64,000 bases of DNA, taken from Nonomuraea sp. SYSU D8015. Lineage in GTDB: Bacteria > Actinomycetota > Actinomycetes > Streptosporangiales > Streptosporangiaceae. Of the stretch, positions 1 through 8,177 are shown one piece after another; position 1 is the stretch's first letter, and each line of letters starts with the position of its first letter. The position numbers and the translations under genes are program-made. The notes under the pieces were generated by a model, which ran no database searches, was not told where the DNA came from, and saw only the letters and a list, made by a program, of their open reading frames with translations. The stretch covers positions 186,001-250,000 of the forward strand of contig NZ_VJYI01000006.1 of assembly GCF_008065375.1 (NCBI RefSeq), given 5' to 3'.

Positions 1-63
1 CGGGTGGCGAACGCGGGCGGAGCCGTCTTCACGGCACTGCTCCCTGCGAAGGCGAGAACATGA
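1..63 (+). CDS. Sensor histidine kinase, C-terminal end only
   Basis: The window opens inside this gene. Frame 1 reads RVANAGGAVFTALLPAKART and then TGA at 61-63. The GGAVFTALLP stretch is the usual last strand of the HATPase_c fold of histidine kinases, after the G2 box. The stop overlaps the next gene's ATG as ATGA, so the kinase and regulator are translationally coupled. With a CitB-type regulator next door, a CitA/DcuS-like kinase is expected, but its sensor domain lies outside the window. Confidence 0.75.
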   Translation, partial: RVANAGGAVFTALLPAKART

Positions 64-722
64 GCGACATTCGCGTGCTGGTCGTGGACGACGACTTCAT
101 GGTGGCCCGCATCCACAGCGGTTACGTGTCCCGGGTGCCCGGCTTCCGGGTCGTCTCCATGGCGCACAACGGCGCCGACGCGCTCGCCACGGCGGCCGAG
201 CTGCGGCCCGACCTCGTGCTGCTCGACATTTACCTGCCCGACATGTCCGGCCTGGAGGTGCTCAAGGCACTTCACGACGTCGACGTCCTCGTGATCAGCG
301 CCGCTCGAGACGTGCCCACCGTCAGGGAGGCCATGCGCGGCGGCGCCTTCAACTATCTGATCAAGCCGTTCACCGCCGCCGCCCTGACCGAACGCCTCCA
401 GCAGTACGCCGACACCCGCAAGCGCCTGACCGCCATCGGGCCCGAGGCCCGCCAGGACGACGTGGACCGCCTCTTCGGCACGCCCACTTCGGCCGCCCCC
501 ATGCCGAAAGGGTTGTCCTCGGCCACCTGCGCGCTGGTGGCCGATACCCTCCGAGATGCGGGCCGCGACCTGTCGGCGGTCGAAGCCGCCGAGCTCACGG
601 GCCTGTCGCGGGTGAGTGCCCGCCGCTATCTGGAATACCTGTGCGCGGCGGGGCAGGCCGAATTGCGCCCGCGCTACGGAACGGCCGGACGACCGGAACA
701 TCGCTACCGGTGGCGAGGTTGA
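60..722 (+). CDS. CitB/DcuR-type two-component response regulator
   Basis: This 220-residue protein has an N-terminal receiver domain (about 1-125) with the acidic pocket D10-D12, phospho-acceptor D56 in LVLLDIYLPD, and K102 in the YLIKPF motif. The C-terminal part (about 155-220) is a winged-helix region (ATCALVADTLRDAG, then LSRVSARRYLEYL) typical of CitB/DcuR/DpiA regulators, which in other bacteria respond to citrate or C4-dicarboxylates. The ATG at 60 overlaps the kinase stop. No dicarboxylate transporter lies downstream here, so the target genes are unknown. Confidence 0.88.
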   Translation: MSDIRVLVVDDDFMVARIHSGYVSRVPGFRVVSMAHNGADALATAAELRPDLVLLDIYLPDMSGLEVLKALHDVDVLVISAARDVPTVREAMRGGAFNYLIKPFTAAALTERLQQYADTRKRLTAIGPEARQDDVDRLFGTPTSAAPMPKGLSSATCALVADTLRDAGRDLSAVEAAELTGLSRVSARRYLEYLCAAGQAELRPRYGTAGRPEHRYRWRG

Positions 723-815
723 CACATTTCCGTAGCCATTTCCCGTGACATATGCGGATCCTCGTGCCTTACTGTTGCCTGAGACTTGGCTGCGGACCCG
801 GGAGGAGATTGAGGC

Positions 816-2810
816 GTGCGAAACGCCGGACCGATCGAATCACCGACCGACCCGTTCGCCTCGGTGCCCTTGCCCTCGTCGAGCGTCTCCAAGAAGCCGC
901 GGATCGAAGGCTTACCCCCGGGGGTCTCCCGGGACATCTTCGGTCCGCCGGACAGGCAGGAGCCTCGGCCGGCGCAGGGCCCGAGCGCGCCGGGCGGTCC
1001 ATCGGGAAGCGCGCTGCCGCCGGTGGCGCCGCCGGCGCAGCCATGGCCGATGAAGGACAAAGAGCCGTCCGTCCCCATGTTCGGGGCCACCGGGCCGTCC
1101 GACCCGCCGTCCTTCGGTGACACCGAGCCGCACCGGCGGAGCCGGCTGCTGCCTGGTCTGGCGCTGTTCGTCGTGGTGCTCGCGGCCCTGGCGTACGTGG
1201 TGCCCGCCGTGCTCATGTCGGGCTCCGTGCTACGCGGCACCCGCGTGGCCGGCGTGGACATCGGGGGCCTGACCGTGACACAGGCGGCCGAGAAGCTCCG
1301 GGCCGAGCTGGGCACCAAGCTGAGCAGGCCCGTCGTGGTCGACATCGGCGCCCAGAAGGACACCGTCCAGCCCGACGAGGCCGGACTCGAACTCGACGTG
1401 GTCGGCACGATCGGGCAGGCGCCGAGCGGGTTCCCCAGCCCGCGGGAGGTCTGGCAGGGCCTGACCGGCACCACCGAGCTCCAGCCGAAGGTCACCCTCG
1501 ACTCCTCGCAGCTGGCAAGGACCGTCGAAGGGCTGGCGGAGAGCGTCGACAAGCCCGCGGTGGAGGGCCGGGTGACCTTCTCCGGGCTCCGGCCGAAGGC
1601 CCGCGAGCCCGCCGACGGCGTGCTGCTCGACAGGGACGACGCCGTACAAAGGATCAGCGACGCCTTCCTGCGGGGCGGCGGCACGGTGGTGCTCGCGCTC
1701 CGGCCGGCCGAGCCCGTCACCACGGCCGAGGCCGTACAGGACGCCCTGACCAAGGCACGCAGGGCCGTCGCCAGTCCCATCACGCTGACCAGCGGTGACA
1801 AGCAGGCGCAGATCTCCCCGGCCATGATCGCGGCCAACCTGGCCTACGTCCCGGACACCGACGGCAAGCTGGTGCCGGAGTTCGACGCCAAGGCGGTGCT
1901 GGCCGGCGTGGAGAGCAAGCTGGTCGACGCGGCACAGCAGCCCCGCGACGCCACGTACCAGATCGTGAACGACAAGCCGATCCTGGTGCCGTCGCGGACC
2001 GGGCGGGGCGTGAACGAGAAGCTGCTGGTCGCGGACCTGGAGAAGGTGTTCGACGAGGGCGGCTCGCGGACGGTCCCCGTGCGGCTCGGGGTCGTGGCGC
2101 CGACGGTCACCACCAAGCAGGTGCAGGGCCTCGGGATCAAGGAGAAGGTGGGCTCGTTCACCACGAGCTTCGACTGTTGCCAGCCCCGGGTGAAGAACAT
2201 CCAGCGCATGGCGCAGCAGCTCGACGGCTACGTGGTGAAGCCCGGGGAGACGTTCTCGATCAACGAGGTCGTCGGCGAGCGCACTGTCGAGGACGGCTAC
2301 GTCGAGGCCGGTCAGATCGTCGGCGGGCGGATGGTCAACATCGTGGGCGGCGGGGTCTCGCAGTTCGCCACGACCATGTACAACGCGGCCTTCTTCGGTG
2401 GGTTCGAGGACGTAGAGCACCAGCCGATGGACTACTACGCGCAGCGGTACCCGGCCGGGCGGGACGTGGCGCTGCTCTATCCGGACACGGATCTGAAGTG
2501 GCGCAACGACTCAGACTTCGGGGTGCTGATCAAGACGGCCTTCACGGACACCTCGGTCTCGGTCACGTTGTGGAGCACCAAGCGGTACGACAACGTGGAG
2601 GCGGTGGAGTCGGAGCGGCGCAACTTCACGCCGTTCCGCCAGGAGGTCAGCTCCGCGCCCGACTGCCTGCCGACAGTGGGGGAGCGGGGGTTCACGATCG
2701 ACGTCACCCGGGTGTTCCACAAGGACGGGAAAGTGGTCAAGAAGGACAAGAAGCTGACCACGAAGTACCGTCCCCAGGCCCAGATCACCTGCGCCGGCAC
2801 CGGCCAGTGA
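816..2810 (+). CDS. VanW family membrane-anchored protein
   Basis: 664 residues. The cytoplasmic N-terminus (1-110) is long and rich in Pro and Gly. One membrane segment follows at about 111-134 (LLPGLALFVVVLAALAYVV), then extracellular repeats of the PG_binding_4 type (GTRVAGVDIGGLTVTQA opens the first), and a C-terminal VanW domain with the core GGGVSQFATTMYNAAFFGG. VanW was named from vancomycin-resistance clusters but is common as a stand-alone envelope protein of unclear function; no other van gene is present. The GTG start at 816 is supported by GGAGGAG at 801-807. Confidence 0.88.
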   Translation: MRNAGPIESPTDPFASVPLPSSSVSKKPRIEGLPPGVSRDIFGPPDRQEPRPAQGPSAPGGPSGSALPPVAPPAQPWPMKDKEPSVPMFGATGPSDPPSFGDTEPHRRSRLLPGLALFVVVLAALAYVVPAVLMSGSVLRGTRVAGVDIGGLTVTQAAEKLRAELGTKLSRPVVVDIGAQKDTVQPDEAGLELDVVGTIGQAPSGFPSPREVWQGLTGTTELQPKVTLDSSQLARTVEGLAESVDKPAVEGRVTFSGLRPKAREPADGVLLDRDDAVQRISDAFLRGGGTVVLALRPAEPVTTAEAVQDALTKARRAVASPITLTSGDKQAQISPAMIAANLAYVPDTDGKLVPEFDAKAVLAGVESKLVDAAQQPRDATYQIVNDKPILVPSRTGRGVNEKLLVADLEKVFDEGGSRTVPVRLGVVAPTVTTKQVQGLGIKEKVGSFTTSFDCCQPRVKNIQRMAQQLDGYVVKPGETFSINEVVGERTVEDGYVEAGQIVGGRMVNIVGGGVSQFATTMYNAAFFGGFEDVEHQPMDYYAQRYPAGRDVALLYPDTDLKWRNDSDFGVLIKTAFTDTSVSVTLWSTKRYDNVEAVESERRNFTPFRQEVSSAPDCLPTVGERGFTIDVTRVFHKDGKVVKKDKKLTTKYRPQAQITCAGTGQ

Positions 2811-2818
2811 CCTCCTCC

Positions 2819-2841
2819 GGCCCGCACCTGGTGTGCGGGCC
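2819..2841 (+). terminator. Hairpin after the VanW gene
   Basis: A 9-bp perfect stem (GGCCCGCAC paired with GTGCGGGCC) with a 5-nt loop lies 8 bases after the stop codon. There is no T-run, which is common for terminator-like hairpins in high-GC actinomycetes. The rest of 2811-3108 shows no convincing gene. Confidence 0.5.
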
Positions 2842-3108
2842 GCACGCCTGCGGATGGAGAGTTCCCGGCAAGGTGACGCCTGAGCTGCGCCGCACGGGGC
2901 TGGTGTCCTTTTGAGGTGGGTGACCCGGGGAACCCGGCCGGGGTGACACGTGGCGTGCGCTTGCCGGCCCCCGCCCCGGTGGCGGCGGGCAGCGGGGTGC
3001 GTTTGCGGCGTCCGTCCCTCGTCATCCCCCGAAGGACCCAGCCCCGACGGGCCTTCCCCTCCCCCCGAAGGACCTCAGCCCCGTGCGGCCCGGCAGGTAG
3101 TGAGGGCG

Positions 3109-4179
3109 TCAGGAGGAGGCGGTGAAGGACAGGATGCGGTCGTCGCCGTCACGTGGGGAGCCGCGCCCGTCCTTGTTGCTGGTGCCGATCCACAGCGTGC
3201 CGCCGGTCGTCGCCGTCACCGCGCGGATCCGGCCGTACCGGCCGTCGAAGTGGGCGACCGGCCGACCGGCCGAGCCGTTCTCGTCCAACGGGACCTGCCA
3301 CAGGCGGGTGCCGCGCAGCGCGCCCACCCAGAGGGAGCCGTTGGCGTACGCCATGCCGGACGGGGACGCCTCGTCCGTCGACCAGGTGACGATCGGGTTC
3401 ACGAACCGCTGGTCGTCGCCGCGTCCCTCGACCTCGGGCCACCCGTAGTTGGCGCCCGGCTTGATCAGGTTGACCTCGTCCCAGGTGTTCGCGCCGAACT
3501 CGGAGGCGTACAGGCGCCCCTGCTCGTCCCAGGCCAGTCCTTGCACGTTGCGGTGGCCGTAGCTGTAGACGAGCGTGCCGAAGGGATTGCCGGGCGCGGG
3601 CGCGCCGTCCACGGTCATGCGCAGGATCTTGCCGCCCAGCGAGTCGCGCTGCTGGGACAGCTCTCCGTCGCCGACCTCGCCCGTGGTGGCGTACAGGTAG
3701 CCGTCGGGGCCGAACTCGAGCCTGCCGCCGTTGTGGATGCCGCCCTTGGGGATGTCCTGGACGATGACCTCGGGCTCGCCGAGGCGGTCGCCGTCGAACG
3801 GGTAGCGGACGATCCGGTTGTCCTCCTCCGCGGTGTAGTAAAGGAAGACCTGCTGATCCTTCACGGCCACCCCCATCAGGCCGCCCTCGCCGTCCGGCCG
3901 CACCCCCTCGATGGTCCCCAGCTCGGTCACCTGGCCGGACCGGCCGACCCGCAGCAGGCGGGCCGTGTCCCGCTCGGTCACCAGCGCGTCGCCGCCCGGC
4001 AGGAACGCGATGGCCCACGGCACGGAGAGTCCGGTCGCCACGTCCTTGGGCTGCCCGGGGGCGGCGGCCTCGCCGACGGCGGCCGTCGGCAGCACCTCTC
4101 CTCCTCCTCCACCACCTCCGCCTCCGCTGGAGCAGGCGGTGAGCGCGGCCAGGAGCATGATGGTCCAGAGCTTCCTCAT
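3109..4179 (-). CDS. PQQ-dependent sugar dehydrogenase-like lipoprotein
   Basis: From the ATG at 4179 the protein starts MRKLWTIMLLAALTACSSGG, a lipoprotein signal with lipobox LTAC followed by a Gly-rich linker. The rest is a glucose/sorbosone-dehydrogenase-type six-bladed beta-propeller: VPWAIAFLPGGDALVTERD, GGLMGVAV, GYLYATTGEVGDGE, GHRNVQGLAWD and YGWPEVEG are blade signatures of the family. Soluble members oxidise aldoses with PQQ; many actinobacterial ones are untested. An in-frame ATG lies upstream at 4203, but the signal peptide fits 4179. The gene is divergent from the next one, with only 38 bp between starts, so the promoters must overlap. Confidence 0.85.
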   Translation of the reverse strand: MRKLWTIMLLAALTACSSGGGGGGGGGEVLPTAAVGEAAAPGQPKDVATGLSVPWAIAFLPGGDALVTERDTARLLRVGRSGQVTELGTIEGVRPDGEGGLMGVAVKDQQVFLYYTAEEDNRIVRYPFDGDRLGEPEVIVQDIPKGGIHNGGRLEFGPDGYLYATTGEVGDGELSQQRDSLGGKILRMTVDGAPAPGNPFGTLVYSYGHRNVQGLAWDEQGRLYASEFGANTWDEVNLIKPGANYGWPEVEGRGDDQRFVNPIVTWSTDEASPSGMAYANGSLWVGALRGTRLWQVPLDENGSAGRPVAHFDGRYGRIRAVTATTGGTLWIGTSNKDGRGSPRDGDDRILSFTASS

Positions 4180-4217
4180 ATGCTCCATACTTACCGGCGA
4201 CACATAAAGTTCTCCGC

Positions 4218-5126
4218 ATGAAGACCTGGGTTCCGTCCGATTCGGTAGCCGAAGTTCTGTCCGACCTGCCCGGGGTGGAATGCGCCGTCTATGACGGCAC
4301 CGCCCCGATGCCGGAGGGGATCGAGGAGGTGGAGGTCTGGATCCCGCCGCTCGCCACGGTGCCCGACGTGCCCGGCACGCTGGCCAGGATGACGTCGTTG
4401 CGGCTGGTGCAGACCGTGACCGCCGGTGTTGAGCCGTACCGGCCCCACATGCCCGAGGGCGCGATGCTGTGCAACGCCCGCGGCGTGCACGACGCGGGGA
4501 CGGCCGAGTGGGCGGTGGGCGCGATGATCGCGGTGCTCAGGGAGTTCCCCGGGTTCGTGGACGCGCAGCGCAGGGGCGAGTGGACCTACCACCACACCGA
4601 CGTGCTGGCCGACTCGACCGTGCTGATCGTCGGGTACGGCTCCATCGGCACCGCGCTCGAACGGCGGCTGGAGGGCTTCGAGGTCGAGGTCGTCCGCGTG
4701 GCCAGGAGCGCCCGCGAGGGAGTGCACGCTCTGGAGGAGTTGCCCTCGCTGTTGCCCCGGGCGGACGTCGTGGTGCTGCTCGTGCCCGCCACGCCCGACA
4801 CCGCCGGCATGGTCGACGCGGCCTTCCTGGCGCGGATGAAGGACGGCGCCGTCCTCGTGAACGCCGCCAGAGGCGGCATCGTCGACACCGACGCGCTGAT
4901 CGCCGAGCTGAAAACCGGTAGGCTACGCGCCGCGCTGGATGTGACCGCGCCCGAGCCGCTGCCCGAGGGCCACCCCCTGTGGAGCGCCCCGGGCGTGCTG
5001 ATCACCCCGCACGTGGCGGGCAGCACCCCCGCGTCGGGGCGGCGGATGCTGCGGCTGATCCGGGCGCAGCTCTCGCGTTACCTCGCAGGCGAGGAGCTGA
5101 TCAACGTCATCACCGACTCGTACTGA
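4218..5126 (+). CDS. D-isomer-specific 2-hydroxyacid dehydrogenase
   Basis: 302 residues, near the short end for the family. The Rossmann motif is VLIVGYGSIGTALERRL (GxGxxG). Next come the substrate-domain signature LVQTVTAGVEPY, the NAD-domain motif MKDGAVLVNAARGGIVDTDAL (with the usual Arg), the catalytic Glu region LDVTAPEPLPEGHPLW and the His in LITPHVAGST. The substrate cannot be read from the sequence; glyoxylate/hydroxypyruvate-type reductases are the nearest group. It is not serA, which is present separately at 34 kb and has an ACT domain. Confidence 0.87.
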   Translation: MKTWVPSDSVAEVLSDLPGVECAVYDGTAPMPEGIEEVEVWIPPLATVPDVPGTLARMTSLRLVQTVTAGVEPYRPHMPEGAMLCNARGVHDAGTAEWAVGAMIAVLREFPGFVDAQRRGEWTYHHTDVLADSTVLIVGYGSIGTALERRLEGFEVEVVRVARSAREGVHALEELPSLLPRADVVVLLVPATPDTAGMVDAAFLARMKDGAVLVNAARGGIVDTDALIAELKTGRLRAALDVTAPEPLPEGHPLWSAPGVLITPHVAGSTPASGRRMLRLIRAQLSRYLAGEELINVITDSY

Positions 5127-5245
5127 GAGGATCCCGGAACGTGGCTGGTCCGTGACCTTCGGTGCGTACGGTTGCGCTTGCAGGGGGTTCCTGACTCACT
5201 GTCAAGGAGCTCTTGGCGGCAAGTGGTCTGTCTGGTTATCAGATC

Positions 5246-5269
5246 GGTGACGACATCGGCGTTGTCACC
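5246..5269 (+). repeat. Inverted repeat upstream of the GGDEF-EAL gene
   Basis: GGTGACGAC and GTTGTCACC form a 9-bp stem (one G-U pair in RNA) with a 6-nt loop, 93 bases before the GTG of the c-di-GMP gene. It could be an operator or a 5'-UTR hairpin. The remaining gap (5127-5361) holds no recognisable gene. Confidence 0.3.
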
Positions 5270-5361
5270 ACCCGGGCGCTCGTGACCGTTCACACTGGCG
5301 AAGTGGTCGCCGGACTTCGGCGGTCGCGGGTGCAGAGCACGAGACGGGATGGGCAACGACT

Positions 5362-7974
5362 GTGATCCGCTGGCGTGATCCACGTGCGCCGCTGACCGCC
5401 GCGGTAGCGGCAGGCGCGGTGGCGTTCGCTGCCGCGTTCCTCAAGGACGAACAGGTCCTGATCGCAGGAGCGATCGCCGGAGGGCTCGCGGCGCTGGCCG
5501 CCGCCGCCTCCTTGCTGGTCGCCTCGCTGAAGTCGCCCGGGCACCGCCCGACGGCGATGGGGGCGCGCTGGATGGGCGGCGGCGCCGTCATCTGGGGCGC
5601 CGGAGTGGCGCTGCGCCCGTTCACCGAGAACTTCGTGGCCGGCTTCGCCGACATGTTCATGCTGGTCGGCAGCGTGGTCACGGCGGGCGGGGCACTGATC
5701 GCCGCCGACCGCAGGCTTCCCGCCAGAGCGGTTCTCCGGCACATCACCGACGCCTACCTGTGCGCCGCGTCGCTCTTCCTCATCGGGTGGGTGGCGCAGC
5801 TGCGCCACGTCTACGCCGCGACCGACCCGCCGGTGTTCACGCTGGTCATGCTGCCGCCGATGGTCGCGCTGCTGGTGACGTGCGCCGTGATCCCGTCCGT
5901 GCTCACCAGCCGGGCCTCCTCGCGGCTGCTCGGCCTGGCGGGCGCGGGCGTGCTGATCACCATGATCGTGGCGGCCCTGGCCGCGGCGGTGGCGCGCCTG
6001 GACGGCGGCATCCCGCCGACCTGGACCGTCATGCTGGCGCCGGTGGCGTTGCTGCTGCTGGCCGCCCTCCCGTGGGGGCCGCGGGTCAGGGAGACAGGCG
6101 CGTTCGCCGGCAGGAACGTCGTCTCGCTGGTGCCGCTGGCGCTGGTCGCCGTGGCGGCCATCACGCTGCTGGCCCACCTGGCCGGCGGAAAGGCCGAGCC
6201 GCCCGTGACCGGCGTCGTGGTGGTCGCGGTCTCCGTGGTGCTGCTCCTGCTCCTGCGCCTGTTCGTGGTGTCGGCGACCAACGTGCGCCTGCGCGGCCTG
6301 GTCAGGCTCGGCGAACGCCAGCTCAGAGAGCTGGCCGAGAGCACGGGCGACGTGGTGTTCCTGTGCGACTACGAGGGCGTCGTACGCGAGATCGGCCCCG
6401 GCGTCGAGGTCACGTACGGCTACCGCCCCGGCGACCTGGTCGGCGGGTCGATCTTCGACTACATCCACCCCGAGGACGTGCCGGGCATCCAGGTCGCGAT
6501 GCGCGCCATGCACCTCGACGAGGAGAACACGGCGCCCGGCGCCTGCCTGATCGCCTGCCGGGTGCGGGCGGCCGACGGCACCTGGCGCCCCACGGAGTCG
6601 GTCGCCACCCGCCACGTCGGCGGCGACGAGCTGATGCTCGTCACGACCAGGGATGTCAGCGACGAGGAGGCGCTGCGCAACCAGGTCGCCCACCTGACCT
6701 TCCACGACGGCGTCACCGGCCTGCCCAACCGCGCCTACTTCGAGGAGCGCACCCGCGAGGTTCTCTCCGGGCGCACGTCGGGCAACGTCGCGGTGATCTT
6801 CCTCGACCTTGACGGGTTCACCTCGGTCAACGACTCGGTCGGCCATGCCAGCGGCGACTACCTGCTCGGGCAGGCGGCCCGGCGGCTGCGCGGCGCCGTG
6901 CGCGCCGACGACACGCTCGCCCGGTGGGGCGGCGACGAGTTCGCTGTGCTGGTGGAGACCGGCGGTGAGGCGCAGGTCGCGGTCGACCTGGCCGAGCGGC
7001 TCGTCCGGGCGGTCTCGCAGGAGCCGTTCCGGGTGGCCGACCGCGACGTGGCGCTGACCGCGAGCGTGGGCGTGGCCTTCACCGAGGACGACATGCCGGC
7101 CGGCGACCTCATCCGCAACGCGGATGTGGCCATGGCGCGCTCCAAAGAGCTCGGCGGGCGGCGGGTGGAGGTGTTCGCCGCGCACATGCACGCCGACGTC
7201 GTACGCCGCCTGGAGTTGGCCGCCGACCTGCAGCGGGCGCTGATCGAGCACCAGTTCGCGATCGAATACCAGCCCGTGGTCGACCTGGCCACGTCGCGGG
7301 TGACCGCCGTCGAGGCGCTCGTACGGTGGTGGCGCGGGTCGGTGTTCGTGCCGCCCGAGCAGTTCCTGGGGCCGGCCGAGGACACCGGGCTGATCGTGCC
7401 GTTGAGCGAGTGGATCCTGCGCGAGGCGTGCCGCGAGGTCGCCGCCTGGCGGGCCTCGTCCTGGGAGATCGGGCTGTCGCTCAACCTGTCGGCCCGCCAG
7501 ATCACCGCGCCGCGCTTCGTCGAGACGGTCGAGGAGGCTCTGGCCGAGAGCGGGCTTCCCGCGTCCGCGCTCACCCTCGAGGTGATCGAGGAGATGCTGG
7601 TCGAGGACGCCGAAGAGACGATCAAGCGGCTGTCGGAGCTGCGTGCGCTCGGGGTGCGCCTGGCCATCGACGACTTCGGCACCGGCTACGCGTCGCTGGC
7701 GTTCCTCAGGCAGCTGCCGGTCGACATGATCAAGATCGACCCGTCGTTCGTGGCGGGGCTGGGCAGGGACGACACGCTCACGCTGCTCACCCGTACGATC
7801 GTGCGGCTCGGCCACGACCTCGGGCTGACCGTGGTGGCCGAGGGCATCGAGCGCCCGGAGCAGCTGGAGCTGCTGCGGAAGATGGGTTGCACCAGCGGCC
7901 AGGGCTTCCTGGTGGCACGGCCCATGGCGGCGCGTGGCGTAGACTCACTGATGCGGACAAGTCTCACTGTTTGA
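5362..7974 (+). CDS. Membrane-bound PAS-GGDEF-EAL c-di-GMP turnover protein
   Basis: 870 residues. The first ~300 residues form a series of hydrophobic segments (a multi-helix membrane sensor). A PAS domain follows at about 316-433 (ELAESTGDVVFLCDYEGVV). The GGDEF domain carries an intact active site, RWGGDEFAVLVE, near residue 522, and the EAL domain has VEALVRW near 650 plus the downstream catalytic stretches LTLEVIEEML and DDFGTGYASLAFLRQLP. Both motifs look complete, so diguanylate cyclase and phosphodiesterase activity are both possible; such proteins often favour one. The GTG start at 5362 is weakly supported by GATGGG upstream. It lies just before the ilvBNC leader and is probably unrelated to it. 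Confidence 0.92.
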   Translation: MIRWRDPRAPLTAAVAAGAVAFAAAFLKDEQVLIAGAIAGGLAALAAAASLLVASLKSPGHRPTAMGARWMGGGAVIWGAGVALRPFTENFVAGFADMFMLVGSVVTAGGALIAADRRLPARAVLRHITDAYLCAASLFLIGWVAQLRHVYAATDPPVFTLVMLPPMVALLVTCAVIPSVLTSRASSRLLGLAGAGVLITMIVAALAAAVARLDGGIPPTWTVMLAPVALLLLAALPWGPRVRETGAFAGRNVVSLVPLALVAVAAITLLAHLAGGKAEPPVTGVVVVAVSVVLLLLLRLFVVSATNVRLRGLVRLGERQLRELAESTGDVVFLCDYEGVVREIGPGVEVTYGYRPGDLVGGSIFDYIHPEDVPGIQVAMRAMHLDEENTAPGACLIACRVRAADGTWRPTESVATRHVGGDELMLVTTRDVSDEEALRNQVAHLTFHDGVTGLPNRAYFEERTREVLSGRTSGNVAVIFLDLDGFTSVNDSVGHASGDYLLGQAARRLRGAVRADDTLARWGGDEFAVLVETGGEAQVAVDLAERLVRAVSQEPFRVADRDVALTASVGVAFTEDDMPAGDLIRNADVAMARSKELGGRRVEVFAAHMHADVVRRLELAADLQRALIEHQFAIEYQPVVDLATSRVTAVEALVRWWRGSVFVPPEQFLGPAEDTGLIVPLSEWILREACREVAAWRASSWEIGLSLNLSARQITAPRFVETVEEALAESGLPASALTLEVIEEMLVEDAEETIKRLSELRALGVRLAIDDFGTGYASLAFLRQLPVDMIKIDPSFVAGLGRDDTLTLLTRTIVRLGHDLGLTVVAEGIERPEQLELLRKMGCTSGQGFLVARPMAARGVDSLMRTSLTV

Positions 7975-7991
7975 GACTTGTGTCCACCAAG

Positions 7992-8022
7992 TTGACACCA
8001 GGGCGTTCGGAGCGGCTATCGT
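7992..8022 (+). promoter_or_regulatory. Putative ilvBNC promoter
   Basis: A perfect -35 hexamer TTGACA (7992-7997) is followed after 19 bp by TATCGT (8017-8022), which fits the TAnnnT pattern of actinomycete vegetative promoters. Transcription would start just before the leader peptide ATG at 8030. The spacing is slightly long. Confidence 0.55.
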
Positions 8023-8029
8023 GGACGCC

Positions 8030-8080
8030 ATGCTTCGCAGTGAGATTCTCGTAGTACTTCGCCGGCGCGCAGGCCGATAG
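8030..8080 (+). CDS. ilvB leader peptide (attenuator)
   Basis: This 16-codon reading frame encodes MLRSEILVVLRRRAGR and ends at TAG (8078-8080). Five of six consecutive codons (8045-8059: ATT CTC GTA GTA CTT) specify Ile, Leu, Val, Val and Leu, the three end products of the pathway. Its last codons form the 5' arm of a hairpin with a strong terminator right after it. Leader-peptide attenuation of ilvBNC is established in Corynebacterium and similar leaders are known in Streptomyces, so this is a confident call even without a good ribosome-binding site; the message may be nearly leaderless. Confidence 0.85.
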   Translation: MLRSEILVVLRRRAGR

Positions 8081-8142
8081 CGAAGCACGACGACCTGCGC
8101 GCCGCCCCAGTCCCGCCGCCCGGTGGGCAGGGGCATTTTTTA
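8064..8142 (+). promoter_or_regulatory. ilvBNC transcription attenuator (hairpin plus terminator)
   Basis: Hairpin 1 pairs GGCGCGCAGG (8064-8073, inside the leader frame) with CCTGCGCGCC (8094-8103). The terminator follows at once: GCCCC (8104-8108) pairs with GGGGC (8130-8134), and CCCGCC with GGTGGG inside it, followed by ATTTTTTAT. A ribosome stalled on the Ile/Leu/Val codons would cover the 5' arm of hairpin 1 and free the 3' arm. CCTGC (8094-8098) could then pair with GCAGG (8127-8131) inside the terminator, a possible antiterminator. The pairings are read directly from the sequence; the switching mechanism is inferred. Confidence 0.8.
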
Positions 8143-8177
8143 TGTCCTAAGCGAGCAGCCACGCAAGGAACGAGCCG

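Noticed and set aside
816..2810. VanW as part of a vancomycin-resistance cluster
   Set aside because: No vanH, vanA, vanX, vanS or vanR is present; VanW-domain proteins are common outside such clusters.
4218..5126. D-2-hydroxyacid dehydrogenase as serA
   Set aside because: It is too short and lacks the ACT and intervening domains; the real serA is at 34179.
5290..7815. 841-codon minus-strand frame opposite the GGDEF-EAL gene
   Set aside because: His/Arg/Gln-rich artefact of the GC-rich opposite strand; no motifs and no ribosome site, while the plus strand encodes a complete multidomain protein.
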